Below, piece after piece: positions 25,901-34,284 of a stretch of DNA of 37,287 nt. A program made the position numbers and the translations under genes. This stretch comes from Candidatus Poribacteria bacterium (GTDB taxonomy: Bacteria; Poribacteria; WGA-4E; WGA-3G). Under the pieces are notes generated by a model that saw only the letters and a list, made by a program, of their open reading frames with translations, made no database searches and was not told the origin of the DNA. The stretch spans positions 1 through 37,287 of the forward strand of contig JAJEGI010000182.1 in NCBI GenBank assembly GCA_022819945.1. Direction: 5' to 3'. Within the stretch, counting starts at the first letter, position 1, and each line of letters starts with the position of its first letter.

Positions 25901-26053
25901 ACGATAACTGGCTTACCCGCTTCTCTCGGTGCCGGACTCTATCTCGACTTCGGCGCACTTACGGTCGGATTTGACTATGCAATCCCACTCGTGACCGTCC
26001 CGAGTTCGCCAGATACACGGATGGGACATTTCCGCCTCGGCAGTACTTTTTGA
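22904..26053 (+). CDS. BamA/TamA-type outer-membrane assembly factor (Omp85), 1049 aa
   Basis: An N-terminal signal peptide (INSVICFILMLCCFFAQSLSA) is followed by several POTRA-like units. Beta starts are seen at VVKIEYYIDTKP (~52), ARIRKIVITGIP (~128), STIKRLQIRGNSAI (~210), YRVTRVTFSGNYAFSDAEL (~357), HRCDISGNRAIDTPTL (~470) and AFGKFYFQGDTDIVKQHVL (~620). The C-terminal beta-barrel starts near FRYGGGYSFAEGWRGSLEL (~705) and contains the conserved loop-6 motif VRGY (~942). It ends in Phe, the usual barrel signature. It would insert beta-barrel proteins or partner TamB next door. It is longer than E. coli BamA (810) because of extra POTRA-like domains. The start may be ATG 22904 or 22910. 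Confidence 0.9.
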   Translation: MLMVRANYNTFINSVICFILMLCCFFAQSLSASESLKISTDTSTEQFPLTEISDATRVVKIEYYIDTKPIEGTTEQVSRLRNQTSTRVGDRFSRHAVQQSIKTLYTTQQYAEIQVYAQEASDGIVLTYQLTSFARIRKIVITGIPANEFKQSIENAMRLKPGAKYVPAIANADVNAIKRICKAYGYFNAQVTLADALTEDGALTYQITVGEPSTIKRLQIRGNSAISINRLKRSCSFSIRYPVYNATGVAFDVVSMKRLYRKNNYPAATIEPTFDPETGLLQFQINEGTHVKFDFVSDVGTQQDAFKDEIARQISTTIPSMWERRIKSFFRELGYHDTIVHEKILGESTVQLTIDPGTQYRVTRVTFSGNYAFSDAELLREMITKPRGGAWQRLRAYITGLLLRVKRKPLFYQQDLNTDERRLELLYEKAGYPKAVIDATFQKQNPNNRSIGEVTIHVSIFEDRKEMIHRCDISGNRAIDTPTLLARLQDELPLPQPNASFERTIYQNAVLKAYGELGYVGVKVRDTYTSETTEPVFEVQGNFSEPLANGKLPPTIEDEFEKRKLSLTRLSIAPNVGNPWSIQDIQGNPRYTLKQEATHLEVFEHGILHLTVLTEGEQAAFGKFYFQGDTDIVKQHVLEREVRHLEGDRWTSDELNRALQNLYGLGIFHSVQSERHNTGQRTNDTAVKNAAQGNPHPILKTYDVSITVEKQKSRTFRYGGGYSFAEGWRGSLELTNSNFLFKRNIQGYFLSRLAWRDELGYLVDARLTEPWLIGRTRGTLQVSAKKLEIDDNVRALRGSFILSRKLGESHHLDLRYSYRDLTQPVSAMMQDTLPEVDVSVEQNPFGTTVSSLRFSWIYDGRVRYLNPIGGTFNEVTLEYAGGFLQGGTSFIKTTTDSRYYQKLIGDFVLATAVRFGITTGLRSNRRAELISFERFWAGGGTTVRGYTERSLGPEDSTGTHRGDVQFIFNTELRFPIYSVVRGAFFFDAGNVWDALADIETITGLPASLGAGLYLDFGALTVGFDYAIPLVTVPSSPDTRMGHFRLGSTF

Positions 26054-26081
26054 TGGCTGTTGGCTGATCGCTAAACGCTAA

Positions 26082-27011
26082 TTATTCTGATTCTACGTAG
26101 GGTTTCCCCAACGCAAGAGGGGCATCGGCACGCCCAACAAATCCGCTAAGGACTGCTAAACAGAGTAGATAAGGCAACATTAACCACAATTGATAGGGAA
26201 TTCCCCATCCCAACGCTTGAAACCGCGCATCGAGTGCCGAACCGAGTCCGAAGAGTAACGCAGCACCGCACGCCTTCACAGGATGCCACTTCCCAAAGAT
26301 AACGATCGCTAAAGCGATAAACCCGCGTCCGACCGTCATCCCAGGCGTGAAATAGGGGACATCGGCGAGGGAGAGATAGCCACCCGCGATACCTGCCATC
26401 GCACCCGCAAATAGCAGACACATCGTTCGCAAACGGAGCACATTTGCACCGACAGTGGCAATCGCCTTCGGATGCTCACCACACGCACGGATTCTCAACC
26501 CCAGCTGCGTATGGTAAAGGAAAAAATAGACACACGGCATCAACAGAAACGCAATGAAAACGAGGATATTGTGCGAAAACAGCGCACGTCCCACGAAAGG
26601 GAGCTCGGAGAGCAGCGGAATATCGATTTGCTGGAACGCTGGCACCCCTTGTGCGATACCTGTTACACCAAAGAGCCGTTGATAGATGACCTCTGTCAAG
26701 CCTAACGCCAAAAGCGTCATCGCCGTGCCAACGATAACCTGATCGCCACGCAACTTAATTGCACACAGCGCAAAGAGTGCAGCAGCGATAAGTCCGCTCA
26801 GTCCTGCCATCAGAAGTCCGAACCACGGTGCGAACATCACAAATTCTGCCGTGTAAAACGAACCGACCATTCCAAAGAACGCCCCGATGAGCATCATCCC
26901 CTCAATGCCGATGTTCAGCACACCCGCACGCTGAGAAATCACTTCACCGAGTGCCGCCAATAGAAGTGGGGTCGCCCCACGAATCGTTGCCGAAAGAATC
27001 TCTTCAAACAT
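26082..27011 (-). CDS. ABC transporter permease (BmpA-type nucleoside importer, second permease), 309 aa
   Basis: This multi-spanning membrane protein belongs to the BPD_transp_2/RbsC-like permeases. The start (ATIRGATPLLLAALGEVISQRAGVLNIGIEGMMLIGAF) is diagnostic for the smaller permease of the YufOPQ/NupNOPQ type that imports nucleosides or related compounds. LRIRACGEHPKAIATVGANV is the cytoplasmic loop that meets the ATPase, and GRGFIALAIVIFGKWHP follows. The length is normal. Its partner permease and ATPase lie at 33184-36055, separated from this gene by a giant unrelated gene. There is no strong Shine-Dalgarno sequence before ATG 27011. It converges with the BamA-type gene, only 28 bp apart. 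Confidence 0.88.
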   Translation of the reverse strand: MFEEILSATIRGATPLLLAALGEVISQRAGVLNIGIEGMMLIGAFFGMVGSFYTAEFVMFAPWFGLLMAGLSGLIAAALFALCAIKLRGDQVIVGTAMTLLALGLTEVIYQRLFGVTGIAQGVPAFQQIDIPLLSELPFVGRALFSHNILVFIAFLLMPCVYFFLYHTQLGLRIRACGEHPKAIATVGANVLRLRTMCLLFAGAMAGIAGGYLSLADVPYFTPGMTVGRGFIALAIVIFGKWHPVKACGAALLFGLGSALDARFQALGWGIPYQLWLMLPYLLCLAVLSGFVGRADAPLALGKPYVESE

Positions 27012-27279
27012 TTTTTTATATATTAAGTCTCCGCTCGTTTTTCTCCGTTGTCGAAAAACGGTTTCTTCTTAAGTCCCTACCGTATTATAAACCATAGGGG
27101 TCAATATACCCAGGCCTGGTAGGTTTGGTAGGTTCGGTTTTGCGGCGTACACGCCCCGGGGAATGCCACACGGAGAACCTTCATACCGTTGATTCATGCG
27201 ACCTGTATTCCTAACCGAACCGGAACTGAACCACATACTTTTTAGACATCAAAAGCCTCTTTATAAGCGTATCAAAAAA
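27012..27279. other. Intergenic region with an interrupted palindrome, no gene
   Basis: GGTTCGGTT (27131-27139) and AACCGAACC (27213-27221) are the arms of the element seen intact at 755-776. Here they are separated by about 73 bp that contain GGCGTACACGCC. A TATAAT (27089-27084, minus) lies upstream of the permease but lacks a properly spaced -35. Confidence 0.55.
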
Positions 27280-30200
27280 TTACTTCCGTATCAACATCCT
27301 TCGCGTCGCCGTAAAATCACCAGCAGTTAGCGTATAGAAATAGACACCGCTCGCGACAGCCTCACCAAGGGAGTTACGTCCATCCCAATACGCCGCACGG
27401 CTACGGGACTGATACTTCCCAGCAGATTGATGCCCCAACGCCAACACCCGCACCAATGCCCCATTCACAGCATAGATGTGCAGCGTCACCTCCGTAGGTT
27501 TCGCCAACGTATATGGTAGCCACGTCTCAGGATTGAACGGGTTCGGATAATTTGCTAACAAAGCCGTCTCCTTCGGTAACAAGTGTGCCAGCAACTGCTC
27601 CAACACCGCAATCCCCCGCAAATAAGCAGGATCTGTAAGTGCCAGCTGCCGCGCCTGCGTGAGCAGCTCTTGGATATCCGCTGCGGTAAGTCCTTCAAGA
27701 TCCGAAGCGTGTAGGGACGGCGCAGCAGCCGCACCATCTCCCAACGCACCAGCAACCCTAACGAGGTCTTGGATATTAACGACACCGTCACCGTTGACAT
27801 CCGCATTACTTTTGCCTGTCTGTCCCAAGTTGGACGATACCAAAACGAGGTCTTGGATATTGACAATCCCATCGCCATTGACATCCGTCGCGAGGCGTGA
27901 TGCCGCCGTGGCGATAGCAGTGAACGTCACAGGGTACGTTATCTGTGAGACTGTCACACGGATCTTGATCACGCCTGGATCCCCGCCCAGTGTCAGCGTT
28001 GTCTGTGCCCTACCGTTGGTATCAGTTATAGTGCTTGTTGGACGGAGGCTCCCGTTGCCTTCAATGACGCGAAATGTGACAGAGAGTTCTGTGATTGGAA
28101 CACCATGTTCATCTAATGCCTCTACGACAAACGGACTTGCTAAGGTCGTGCCTGCCTCGCCTTCTTGCGTATCACCTGAGATTTTCACGAGTGCCGAATG
28201 CGCACGGTTGTCAAACCGGACCTCAACACCTTTCGCCTGCATTGCAGGAATATGCGTATGTACCGAGGCATAGTTGAGTGGGTTACTCTCAATATACAAG
28301 CCTGTACTGTCCCACTGTGTTCCAGAGAGCTCTAATCCGATCAGAGGAGAGACATCCAAGATTGCGTTATTACTAAGAGCTAGGACCGCCAGTTGCGTGA
28401 GATCCGAAAGAGGAGATATATCCGAAATCTCATTGCCGGAAAGCTGCAGGGAGTATAGTTGTGTTAGCCCTGATAGGACGGATATATCCGAGATGGCGTT
28501 CCACACAAGGTACAGATGAGTCAGCCGAGTTAACCCTGCAAGCGGAGATACATCCGAGACGGTGGTGCCAGAAATGCCTAATTCTGTTAACGCTGTTAAG
28601 CCAGACAAGGCGGATAGGTTTGAAATAGAAGTGTTGAAAAGATAAAGCCTTGTTAACTGCGTTAGCCCTGCAAGCGGAGACACATCGGAAATGGCGGTGC
28701 TGGAAAGCTCTAAGAATGTCAACTGTGTCAAACCTGAAAGCGCAGATATATCTGAGAGAGGATTGTTAAAAAGACGCAGTGTTCGCAGTTGTGTCAAACC
28801 CGACAAGAACGACACATCGGAGACGGAACCGAAGGAAAAATCCAGTTCTGTCAGTTCTGTCAGTCCCACGATCGGTGAAAAATCTGGTATTGTATTGCTG
28901 TTGACAGTCCCCTCACCCTCAATATACTCACCCTTAAGGTTCAGGACTCTCAGATTGTGGGCATGTTCAAGCCCAGTGAGGTTACGAATATTCGCATTTG
29001 GAGCATTAAGTTCCGTCAATGTCAACATATCTCCCGCTGTCAACTGTACACCCACCGGTTTGCTAAGGGCTTCTGCTATCTTCGCACGGAGATTTGCATC
29101 GGGGATGGTTACAGGTGAATTCACATTGATAGCGGTGATGGTAAAAATCACCGGTTGCCGCACCTCTACCGCAGCAGCACTGACGATATTCTTACCGGGC
29201 GTTGTTCCGAGTGTGAGAGTTGTGCGCGCGCTGCCAGTCATGTCGGTGATGGCGTTTGAAGCGGACAAGTGTCCACCCCCAGCAGTAACGGCAAACGTCA
29301 CAGGCACCCCCGCGAAACCTAAACCTTGCGCATCCTGCACTTCGACGCTGACAGGGATAGCCGTGCCCGCAACACCGTGTGTTCCAGAGACTCTCACAAG
29401 CACTGTTGGTGTGCGGAGGTCAACCACCACCGTCGCCCCTCCTGCTTGGATAGCAGGAATATGTGTGTGGAGGGACGGGTAACTGAGTAGATTTCCCTTT
29501 AGCTGCAGCGTTTTCAGTTTCATAAGCGATAGGAGAGGTGCTACATTCCAGAGGTGATTGTTGTTAATTGACAGCACTTCCAATTGGGATAATTCCGCAA
29601 GGGAGGATATATCCGAAAGACGATTGTTATCCAATGACAGCGTTTCTAATTGCATTAAACCTGAGAGCGGTACCACGTCCGTAAGGTTGTTGTTTTCAAG
29701 GGAAAGTGTTTGGAGTTCTGCTAACACCGCAAGCGGTGTCACGTTCGAGATACGATTGTTATTAAGGGATAATGTTGTCAACTTGGACAATCCTGCCAGA
29801 GGTGCAATATCGGAAAGATTGTTACTGTTAAGCGACACAGTAGTGAGATTGGATGCCTGTTCTAACCCAGTCAATTCGAGAATGTCCATATTATCTGCTG
29901 TCAGGGTCGTCAACTTCAACATATCTGACACAGTGAGGTTGCTATTCGGGGACTTACCCAATGCTGATACGATCGCCGTGTAGAGTGCCGCATCCGAGAC
30001 AACTACAGGCGCGCTGAGCAGCACACCTGTTGCAGTAAACTCCTCCGATCGCGATATTTCTGCTGCCGCCACGCGGACGGTCGTCGTGCCAGCAGCGCGT
30101 CCCAACGTCAGGTGTGCCGATGCTCTCCCAGCAGCATCCGTTGGAACGGTTGTTACACTCAACTTACCATCACCTGAGGTGACAGTAAACGTCACAGGCA

Positions 30201-33165
30201 CACCCGCAAACGCTTGATTCCGCTCATCCCGCACTTCCACAACGAATGGAAGTGGCAATACAGTATTGACGATACCTTGCTGTGCAGTACCTGAAATTTT
30301 TACGAGCCGCGTTGGGGTCCGGGAGCCAAACCGGACCTCAACACCTTTCGCCTGCATCGCAGGAATATGCGTATTAATCGAGGTGTAACTCAGCGGATTA
30401 CGCCCAATATACAGTCTTGGGCCGTCCCACTGTGTCTCAAGGAGTTCTAATCCGATCAGAGGAGACACATCCAAGATTGCGTTATTACTAAGATCCAGGT
30501 ACGCTAATTGTGTCAAACCCGAAAGCACAGATATATCCGAAATCTCATTGTCGGAAAGGTCCAAGAAGTTTAACCGTGTTAGCCCTGATAGGGCGGATAT
30601 ATCCGTGATGGCGTTCCATTGAAGATACAGATGAGTCAGCCGAGTTAACCCTGCAAGCGGAGATACATCCGAGACGGAAGTGTTGTCAAGATAAAGCCCT
30701 GTTAATTGTGTTAGTCCCTCAAGAGCGGATACATCCGAGATGGCAGTATTAGAAAGGTCTAAGAGTGTTAGCCGTGTCAAATCCGAAAGCACAGATATAT
30801 CCGAGACAGAAGTTCCAGAGATATTTAAATTGGATAACCGCGTCAATCCGGACAAAACAGAGATGTCTGAGAGGGAACAGTCCGAAAGATCCAACGTTCT
30901 CAAGTTTGTTAATGTCTTCAACGCTGTAAAATCCGATATCGCATTACTGTTGACCATTCCTCCGTCGATATCTTCGCCTCCAAGGTGCAGTTCCCTGAGA
31001 TTGTGTGCATGTTCAAGCCCAGTGAGGTGTTGAATGTTCGCATTTCGTGCCTCAAGTCGCGTCAAACGCAACATATCCACCCCCGTTAGCTGCACATCCA
31101 CCGGCTTATTGAGGGTTTCTACTATCTTTGTACGGAGGTTGGCATCGGAGATTGTCACAGGACGCTGGTATTCAGCAGCAAGTCGCTGAGATTCATCGCC
31201 TGCGTCCAGCACATTCCACAGTTCAACCGCACCATCAAACGTCCCCGAGGCGAAGGTTTTCGTGTCAGGTGAAAACGCCACAGACCATACAGCGGAGGTA
31301 TGTGGGAAAGCAGCAATCTGGAAGCCTGTGGCAATATTCCACAACTTAACCTCGCCAGTCCAACCGCCAGCTGCGAGGGTTGTCCCATCAGGCGAAAACG
31401 ACAAAGCATCGACAGGAGAACCAGCCCTTAGGGTATCAATATTGCGTCTTTCCGCCACGTCCCACAACTTAACCTCGCCAGTCCAACTGCCGAATGCAAG
31501 GGTTGTCCCATCAGGCGAAAACGACAAAGCATCGACAGGAGAACCAGCCCTTAGGGTATTAATATTGCGTCTTTTCGCTACGTCCCACAACTTAACCTCA
31601 CCATCCCAACTGCCGGATGCGAGGGTCGTCCCATCAGGCGAAAACGACAAAGACCTAACAAATCCTTGATCCCCCTCATGCCTCATCGTAGCAATATTGT
31701 GTCCTGTCGTCAGATCCCATAACTTGACCGTCCAATCATCTCCGCCGGAGGCGAGGGTTGTCCCATCAGGCGAAAACGACAAAGCATTGACAAAATCCCC
31801 ATGCAATAGGGTTACAATATTGCGTCCTGTCGTCAGATCCCATAACTTGATGCCATCATTTCCGCCGGAGGCAAGGGTTGCCCCATCAGGCGAAAACGTG
31901 ACAGCTTTGACCCGCCTTGTATGCTTGAAGGTAGCGATATTTGTTCCTGTTGCAATATTCCACAGTTTAACCATTTTATCAAAAGACACAGAGGCGAGCG
32001 TCTGTCCATCGGGTGAAAACGCTAATGAGCGCACGCCCTCCGTATGCCCTACAAGCGTAGTGATATGGTGCGGCGATATTTGCGCAAGTTTAAAAAGCTC
32101 GGTCCCCACATTTCCATCCGTATCAATCGCTTTGACCCAAATATTATGTACCGTAGCATCCGAAAGACTCACAAAATCCACATGAGCGGTATCAAAATCC
32201 AAAAGGCTAATGCCACCATCATACGCAAATTCAACGACAGCCTCTTGTTTCCCTGCCAATCCACGGCAGTCTTGGAGTCCACCCCAAGCAAATAGTTGCA
32301 CTTGATGAATTCCTTCTGAATCTTTGACTTTGAGCCGAACCGGTATGCTTTCTGAGCCTACTGGATATGTGGGCACGGAAATGAGTTCGATAGTTGGTGG
32401 GGGTGCCTTTGCAATTGAAATATGAGAATTGAAATAGGGGTGACTGGACAGAAATTCGGCAGCACAAGCAGATAGAGAAACATCTCGACGGCTGCCATAC
32501 GACATGATATACGAGTCATCCCTGAAATCGTGCCCCAGTCCGAAGGTGTGTCCGAGTTCATGAGCTACCGTATCCCATTCAAATCCATTAGGAACCACCA
32601 GATGCCCACCATTTTTCCCACGCGCCGCTCCGACCCCCAGCGCAGGCAGCCCATTCCCTTGACGCAGTGCTTCTGCACCCAGTACAATAAAGTAAATGTT
32701 TGCATCAAGATCAAAGGCTTGTTCAAGCTCACCAACTACAGCAGTGCCAAGGGTGTTGTCATAGTAACTAAAGGGGTGTTTCCCATTTACCCTATGTATA
32801 TTGGGTTGGTCTTGATGTGTAGTTTCAAAGTGGAAGGTTTTGTTGCCATAGCCGTGGGCTTGCATCTGCTCAGCATAGAAGGTTTGGACAGCGCGAATAT
32901 CATCCTTCATCTTCTGAACCACATCGGCGCGAAATGGACGGTCATTGGGCAGAAAGTAGATCATCCGCACGGTGCGGGGTTCGCCGACGTTCAAATCCGC
33001 ACCGTAACTTGTTCCTCGCGTGGTAAAGAAAATCGTTAAAACGGTAAGTAAAATACATCCTAAACATTTCACAACTTTCGGACCCTTCCCTCGTGTCCTT
33101 GAAGGGGCCGGAAGTAAAAGACTAAACAGAATAGTTATTGTAATAAATAGACGTTTCGCCTGCAT
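27280..33165 (-). CDS. Giant exported metalloprotease-like protein with WD40, LRR, Ig-like, dockerin and C-terminal sorting domains, 1961 aa
   Basis: Residues 1-56 hold two hydrophobic stretches (8-20, 36-48), consistent with export. A zincin domain follows with HELGHTFGLGH (202-212) and a Met-turn-like SYIMSYG (218-224). A short Ig-like segment leads to seven WD40 blades (about 370-655; HTEGVRSLAFSPDG, KLWD). Three LRR blocks of the 22-residue GLTQLTxLxL type come next (668-945, 1053-1245, 1350-1650). Each is followed by an Ig/invasin-like domain (VPVTFTVTSGDG, VPVTFAVTAGGG, LSVTFRVIEGNG). Two dockerin-type calcium repeats (DVNGDGIVNIQDL 1761-1773; DVNGDGVVNIQDL 1789-1801) and a FlgD-like sorting domain (NYPNPFNPETWLPY to the end, ending RRMLIRK) close it. 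The ATG is 18 bases behind the upstream permease stop with GGAG in between, so it is likely co-transcribed. Confidence 0.85.
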   Translation of the reverse strand: MQAKRLFITITILFSLLLPAPSRTRGKGPKVVKCLGCILLTVLTIFFTTRGTSYGADLNVGEPRTVRMIYFLPNDRPFRADVVQKMKDDIRAVQTFYAEQMQAHGYGNKTFHFETTHQDQPNIHRVNGKHPFSYYDNTLGTAVVGELEQAFDLDANIYFIVLGAEALRQGNGLPALGVGAARGKNGGHLVVPNGFEWDTVAHELGHTFGLGHDFRDDSYIMSYGSRRDVSLSACAAEFLSSHPYFNSHISIAKAPPPTIELISVPTYPVGSESIPVRLKVKDSEGIHQVQLFAWGGLQDCRGLAGKQEAVVEFAYDGGISLLDFDTAHVDFVSLSDATVHNIWVKAIDTDGNVGTELFKLAQISPHHITTLVGHTEGVRSLAFSPDGQTLASVSFDKMVKLWNIATGTNIATFKHTRRVKAVTFSPDGATLASGGNDGIKLWDLTTGRNIVTLLHGDFVNALSFSPDGTTLASGGDDWTVKLWDLTTGHNIATMRHEGDQGFVRSLSFSPDGTTLASGSWDGEVKLWDVAKRRNINTLRAGSPVDALSFSPDGTTLAFGSWTGEVKLWDVAERRNIDTLRAGSPVDALSFSPDGTTLAAGGWTGEVKLWNIATGFQIAAFPHTSAVWSVAFSPDTKTFASGTFDGAVELWNVLDAGDESQRLAAEYQRPVTISDANLRTKIVETLNKPVDVQLTGVDMLRLTRLEARNANIQHLTGLEHAHNLRELHLGGEDIDGGMVNSNAISDFTALKTLTNLRTLDLSDCSLSDISVLSGLTRLSNLNISGTSVSDISVLSDLTRLTLLDLSNTAISDVSALEGLTQLTGLYLDNTSVSDVSPLAGLTRLTHLYLQWNAITDISALSGLTRLNFLDLSDNEISDISVLSGLTQLAYLDLSNNAILDVSPLIGLELLETQWDGPRLYIGRNPLSYTSINTHIPAMQAKGVEVRFGSRTPTRLVKISGTAQQGIVNTVLPLPFVVEVRDERNQAFAGVPVTFTVTSGDGKLSVTTVPTDAAGRASAHLTLGRAAGTTTVRVAAAEISRSEEFTATGVLLSAPVVVSDAALYTAIVSALGKSPNSNLTVSDMLKLTTLTADNMDILELTGLEQASNLTTVSLNSNNLSDIAPLAGLSKLTTLSLNNNRISNVTPLAVLAELQTLSLENNNLTDVVPLSGLMQLETLSLDNNRLSDISSLAELSQLEVLSINNNHLWNVAPLLSLMKLKTLQLKGNLLSYPSLHTHIPAIQAGGATVVVDLRTPTVLVRVSGTHGVAGTAIPVSVEVQDAQGLGFAGVPVTFAVTAGGGHLSASNAITDMTGSARTTLTLGTTPGKNIVSAAAVEVRQPVIFTITAINVNSPVTIPDANLRAKIAEALSKPVGVQLTAGDMLTLTELNAPNANIRNLTGLEHAHNLRVLNLKGEYIEGEGTVNSNTIPDFSPIVGLTELTELDFSFGSVSDVSFLSGLTQLRTLRLFNNPLSDISALSGLTQLTFLELSSTAISDVSPLAGLTQLTRLYLFNTSISNLSALSGLTALTELGISGTTVSDVSPLAGLTRLTHLYLVWNAISDISVLSGLTQLYSLQLSGNEISDISPLSDLTQLAVLALSNNAILDVSPLIGLELSGTQWDSTGLYIESNPLNYASVHTHIPAMQAKGVEVRFDNRAHSALVKISGDTQEGEAGTTLASPFVVEALDEHGVPITELSVTFRVIEGNGSLRPTSTITDTNGRAQTTLTLGGDPGVIKIRVTVSQITYPVTFTAIATAASRLATDVNGDGIVNIQDLVLVSSNLGQTGKSNADVNGDGVVNIQDLVRVAGALGDGAAAAPSLHASDLEGLTAADIQELLTQARQLALTDPAYLRGIAVLEQLLAHLLPKETALLANYPNPFNPETWLPYTLAKPTEVTLHIYAVNGALVRVLALGHQSAGKYQSRSRAAYWDGRNSLGEAVASGVYFYTLTAGDFTATRRMLIRK
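31383..31613 (-). repeat. Near-identical 123-bp WD40 blade repeats
   Basis: Two adjacent copies offset by 123 bp (starting at 31383 and 31506) are almost identical. They share TCCCATCAGGCGAAAACGAC and GGAGAACCAGCCCTTAGGGT and differ by few bases. They encode two consecutive 41-residue blades beginning LRAGSPVDALSFSPDGTTLA. Confidence 0.8.
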
Positions 33166-33183
33166 GTAAAGAACTCCATAAGT

Positions 33184-34266
33184 TTATTCTGTTGAAGAAT
33201 GTGAAGACGCACGCTTGCGGAAAAGTTGGATAGAACCATAACCGATAACAAATAACAGAATGGTCGCTTGCATCACAAAGGTTACTTTATCAGAGATACC
33301 CACCGTTCGCTGCATGCTATACGAACCTGTCGTCAACGCCCCAAATAGCAGCGCAGCAGCCACCGTTACCAACGGATTCAACTTCGCCAACAACGCAACC
33401 GCAATCGCTGTGTAGCCGTACCCGGGCGAGAAATTGAGATAGAGCCGACGCGTCAGTGCTGTCAGCTCAATCGCGCCACCGAGTCCGGCAAGTGCCCCGC
33501 TAATAAAAAAGACGCGGAGCGTGTTATGCATAATCGAAATCCCCGCCGCCTCCGCTGCAGCCGCACCCTCTCCGACTGCGCGGAGTTGATACCCAAACGC
33601 TGTCCGAAACAAAATAAATGTAAGAATAATTGCTAAGAGAACAGCGATAACAATGCCGAGATGGATCCGATGCGGTGGGAAAAGTCGAGGCAGAAACACC
33701 CATTCGGCGATCCGATCACTCTGAGGGCCCCGTTGGGATGCCTCCTGCAAGGGACCCCCATCTATCATCATACCCACCAGATGAATAGCGACGTAGTTCA
33801 ACATAATCGTGCTAATAACTTCATTGACACCGCGTGTTACTTTGAGAACCGCAGGGATGAGTCCCCATATCCCCCCTGCAAGCGTCGCGATCCCCAGCGA
33901 CACTGGCACCGCAATCCATGGGGTCTCAGGAAAAAGTGAAGCGAGTTTCGTCCCAAACCATGTCGCTGCCAACGCACCCATCAAAAACTGTCCTTCGGCA
34001 CCGATATTCCAAATCCCGCACCGAAACGCCATCGCGACCGAAAGACCTGCCATCAGAAACGGCGTGCTTTTTACCAACGTCTCCCCAAATTTTCTACTAT
34101 TCCCGAAAGCACCACTCACCGCTGCTAAATAGGCTTCTAACGGGTTATAGTTGCAGAGCAGCATTATAATAGCGTTTGTAACAAACGCACTCGCGAGAAT
34201 TATAACAGGGGTCGCCACCCAGTGAATGTCAATTCTTTTTAATATATTGATTATTTTCGGTATCAT
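33184..34266 (-). CDS. ABC transporter permease (BmpA-type nucleoside importer, first permease), 360 aa
   Basis: This is a BPD_transp_2 membrane permease of the larger YufP/NupP kind. FGETLVKSTPFLMAGLSVAMAFRCGIWNIGAEGQFLMGA is the diagnostic N-terminal block, and GVNEVISTIMLNYVA and FGYQLRAVGEGAAAAEAAGI (the coupling loop) follow. About ten hydrophobic segments are visible. It would form the pore with the 309-residue permease at 26082-27011. The start ATG 34266 follows the ATPase gene after about 145 bp that contain a heptad-type repeat. The giant LRR/WD40 gene begins 18 bp after its stop, which is an unusual insertion between two permease genes that are normally adjacent. Confidence 0.88.
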   Translation of the reverse strand: MIPKIINILKRIDIHWVATPVIILASAFVTNAIIMLLCNYNPLEAYLAAVSGAFGNSRKFGETLVKSTPFLMAGLSVAMAFRCGIWNIGAEGQFLMGALAATWFGTKLASLFPETPWIAVPVSLGIATLAGGIWGLIPAVLKVTRGVNEVISTIMLNYVAIHLVGMMIDGGPLQEASQRGPQSDRIAEWVFLPRLFPPHRIHLGIVIAVLLAIILTFILFRTAFGYQLRAVGEGAAAAEAAGISIMHNTLRVFFISGALAGLGGAIELTALTRRLYLNFSPGYGYTAIAVALLAKLNPLVTVAAALLFGALTTGSYSMQRTVGISDKVTFVMQATILLFVIGYGSIQLFRKRASSHSSTE

Positions 34267-34284
34267 GTTTTAAGAGTCGTCGTC

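Noticed and set aside
27084..27104. TTGACC and TATAAT upstream of the second permease (minus) as a promoter
   Set aside because: The spacing is only 9 bases, far from the usual 16-18.
28691..29482. Plus-strand open frame of 263 codons opposite the LRR region
   Set aside because: Its low-complexity Ser/Val/Pro repeats mirror the LRR codons on the other strand; no independent signal.
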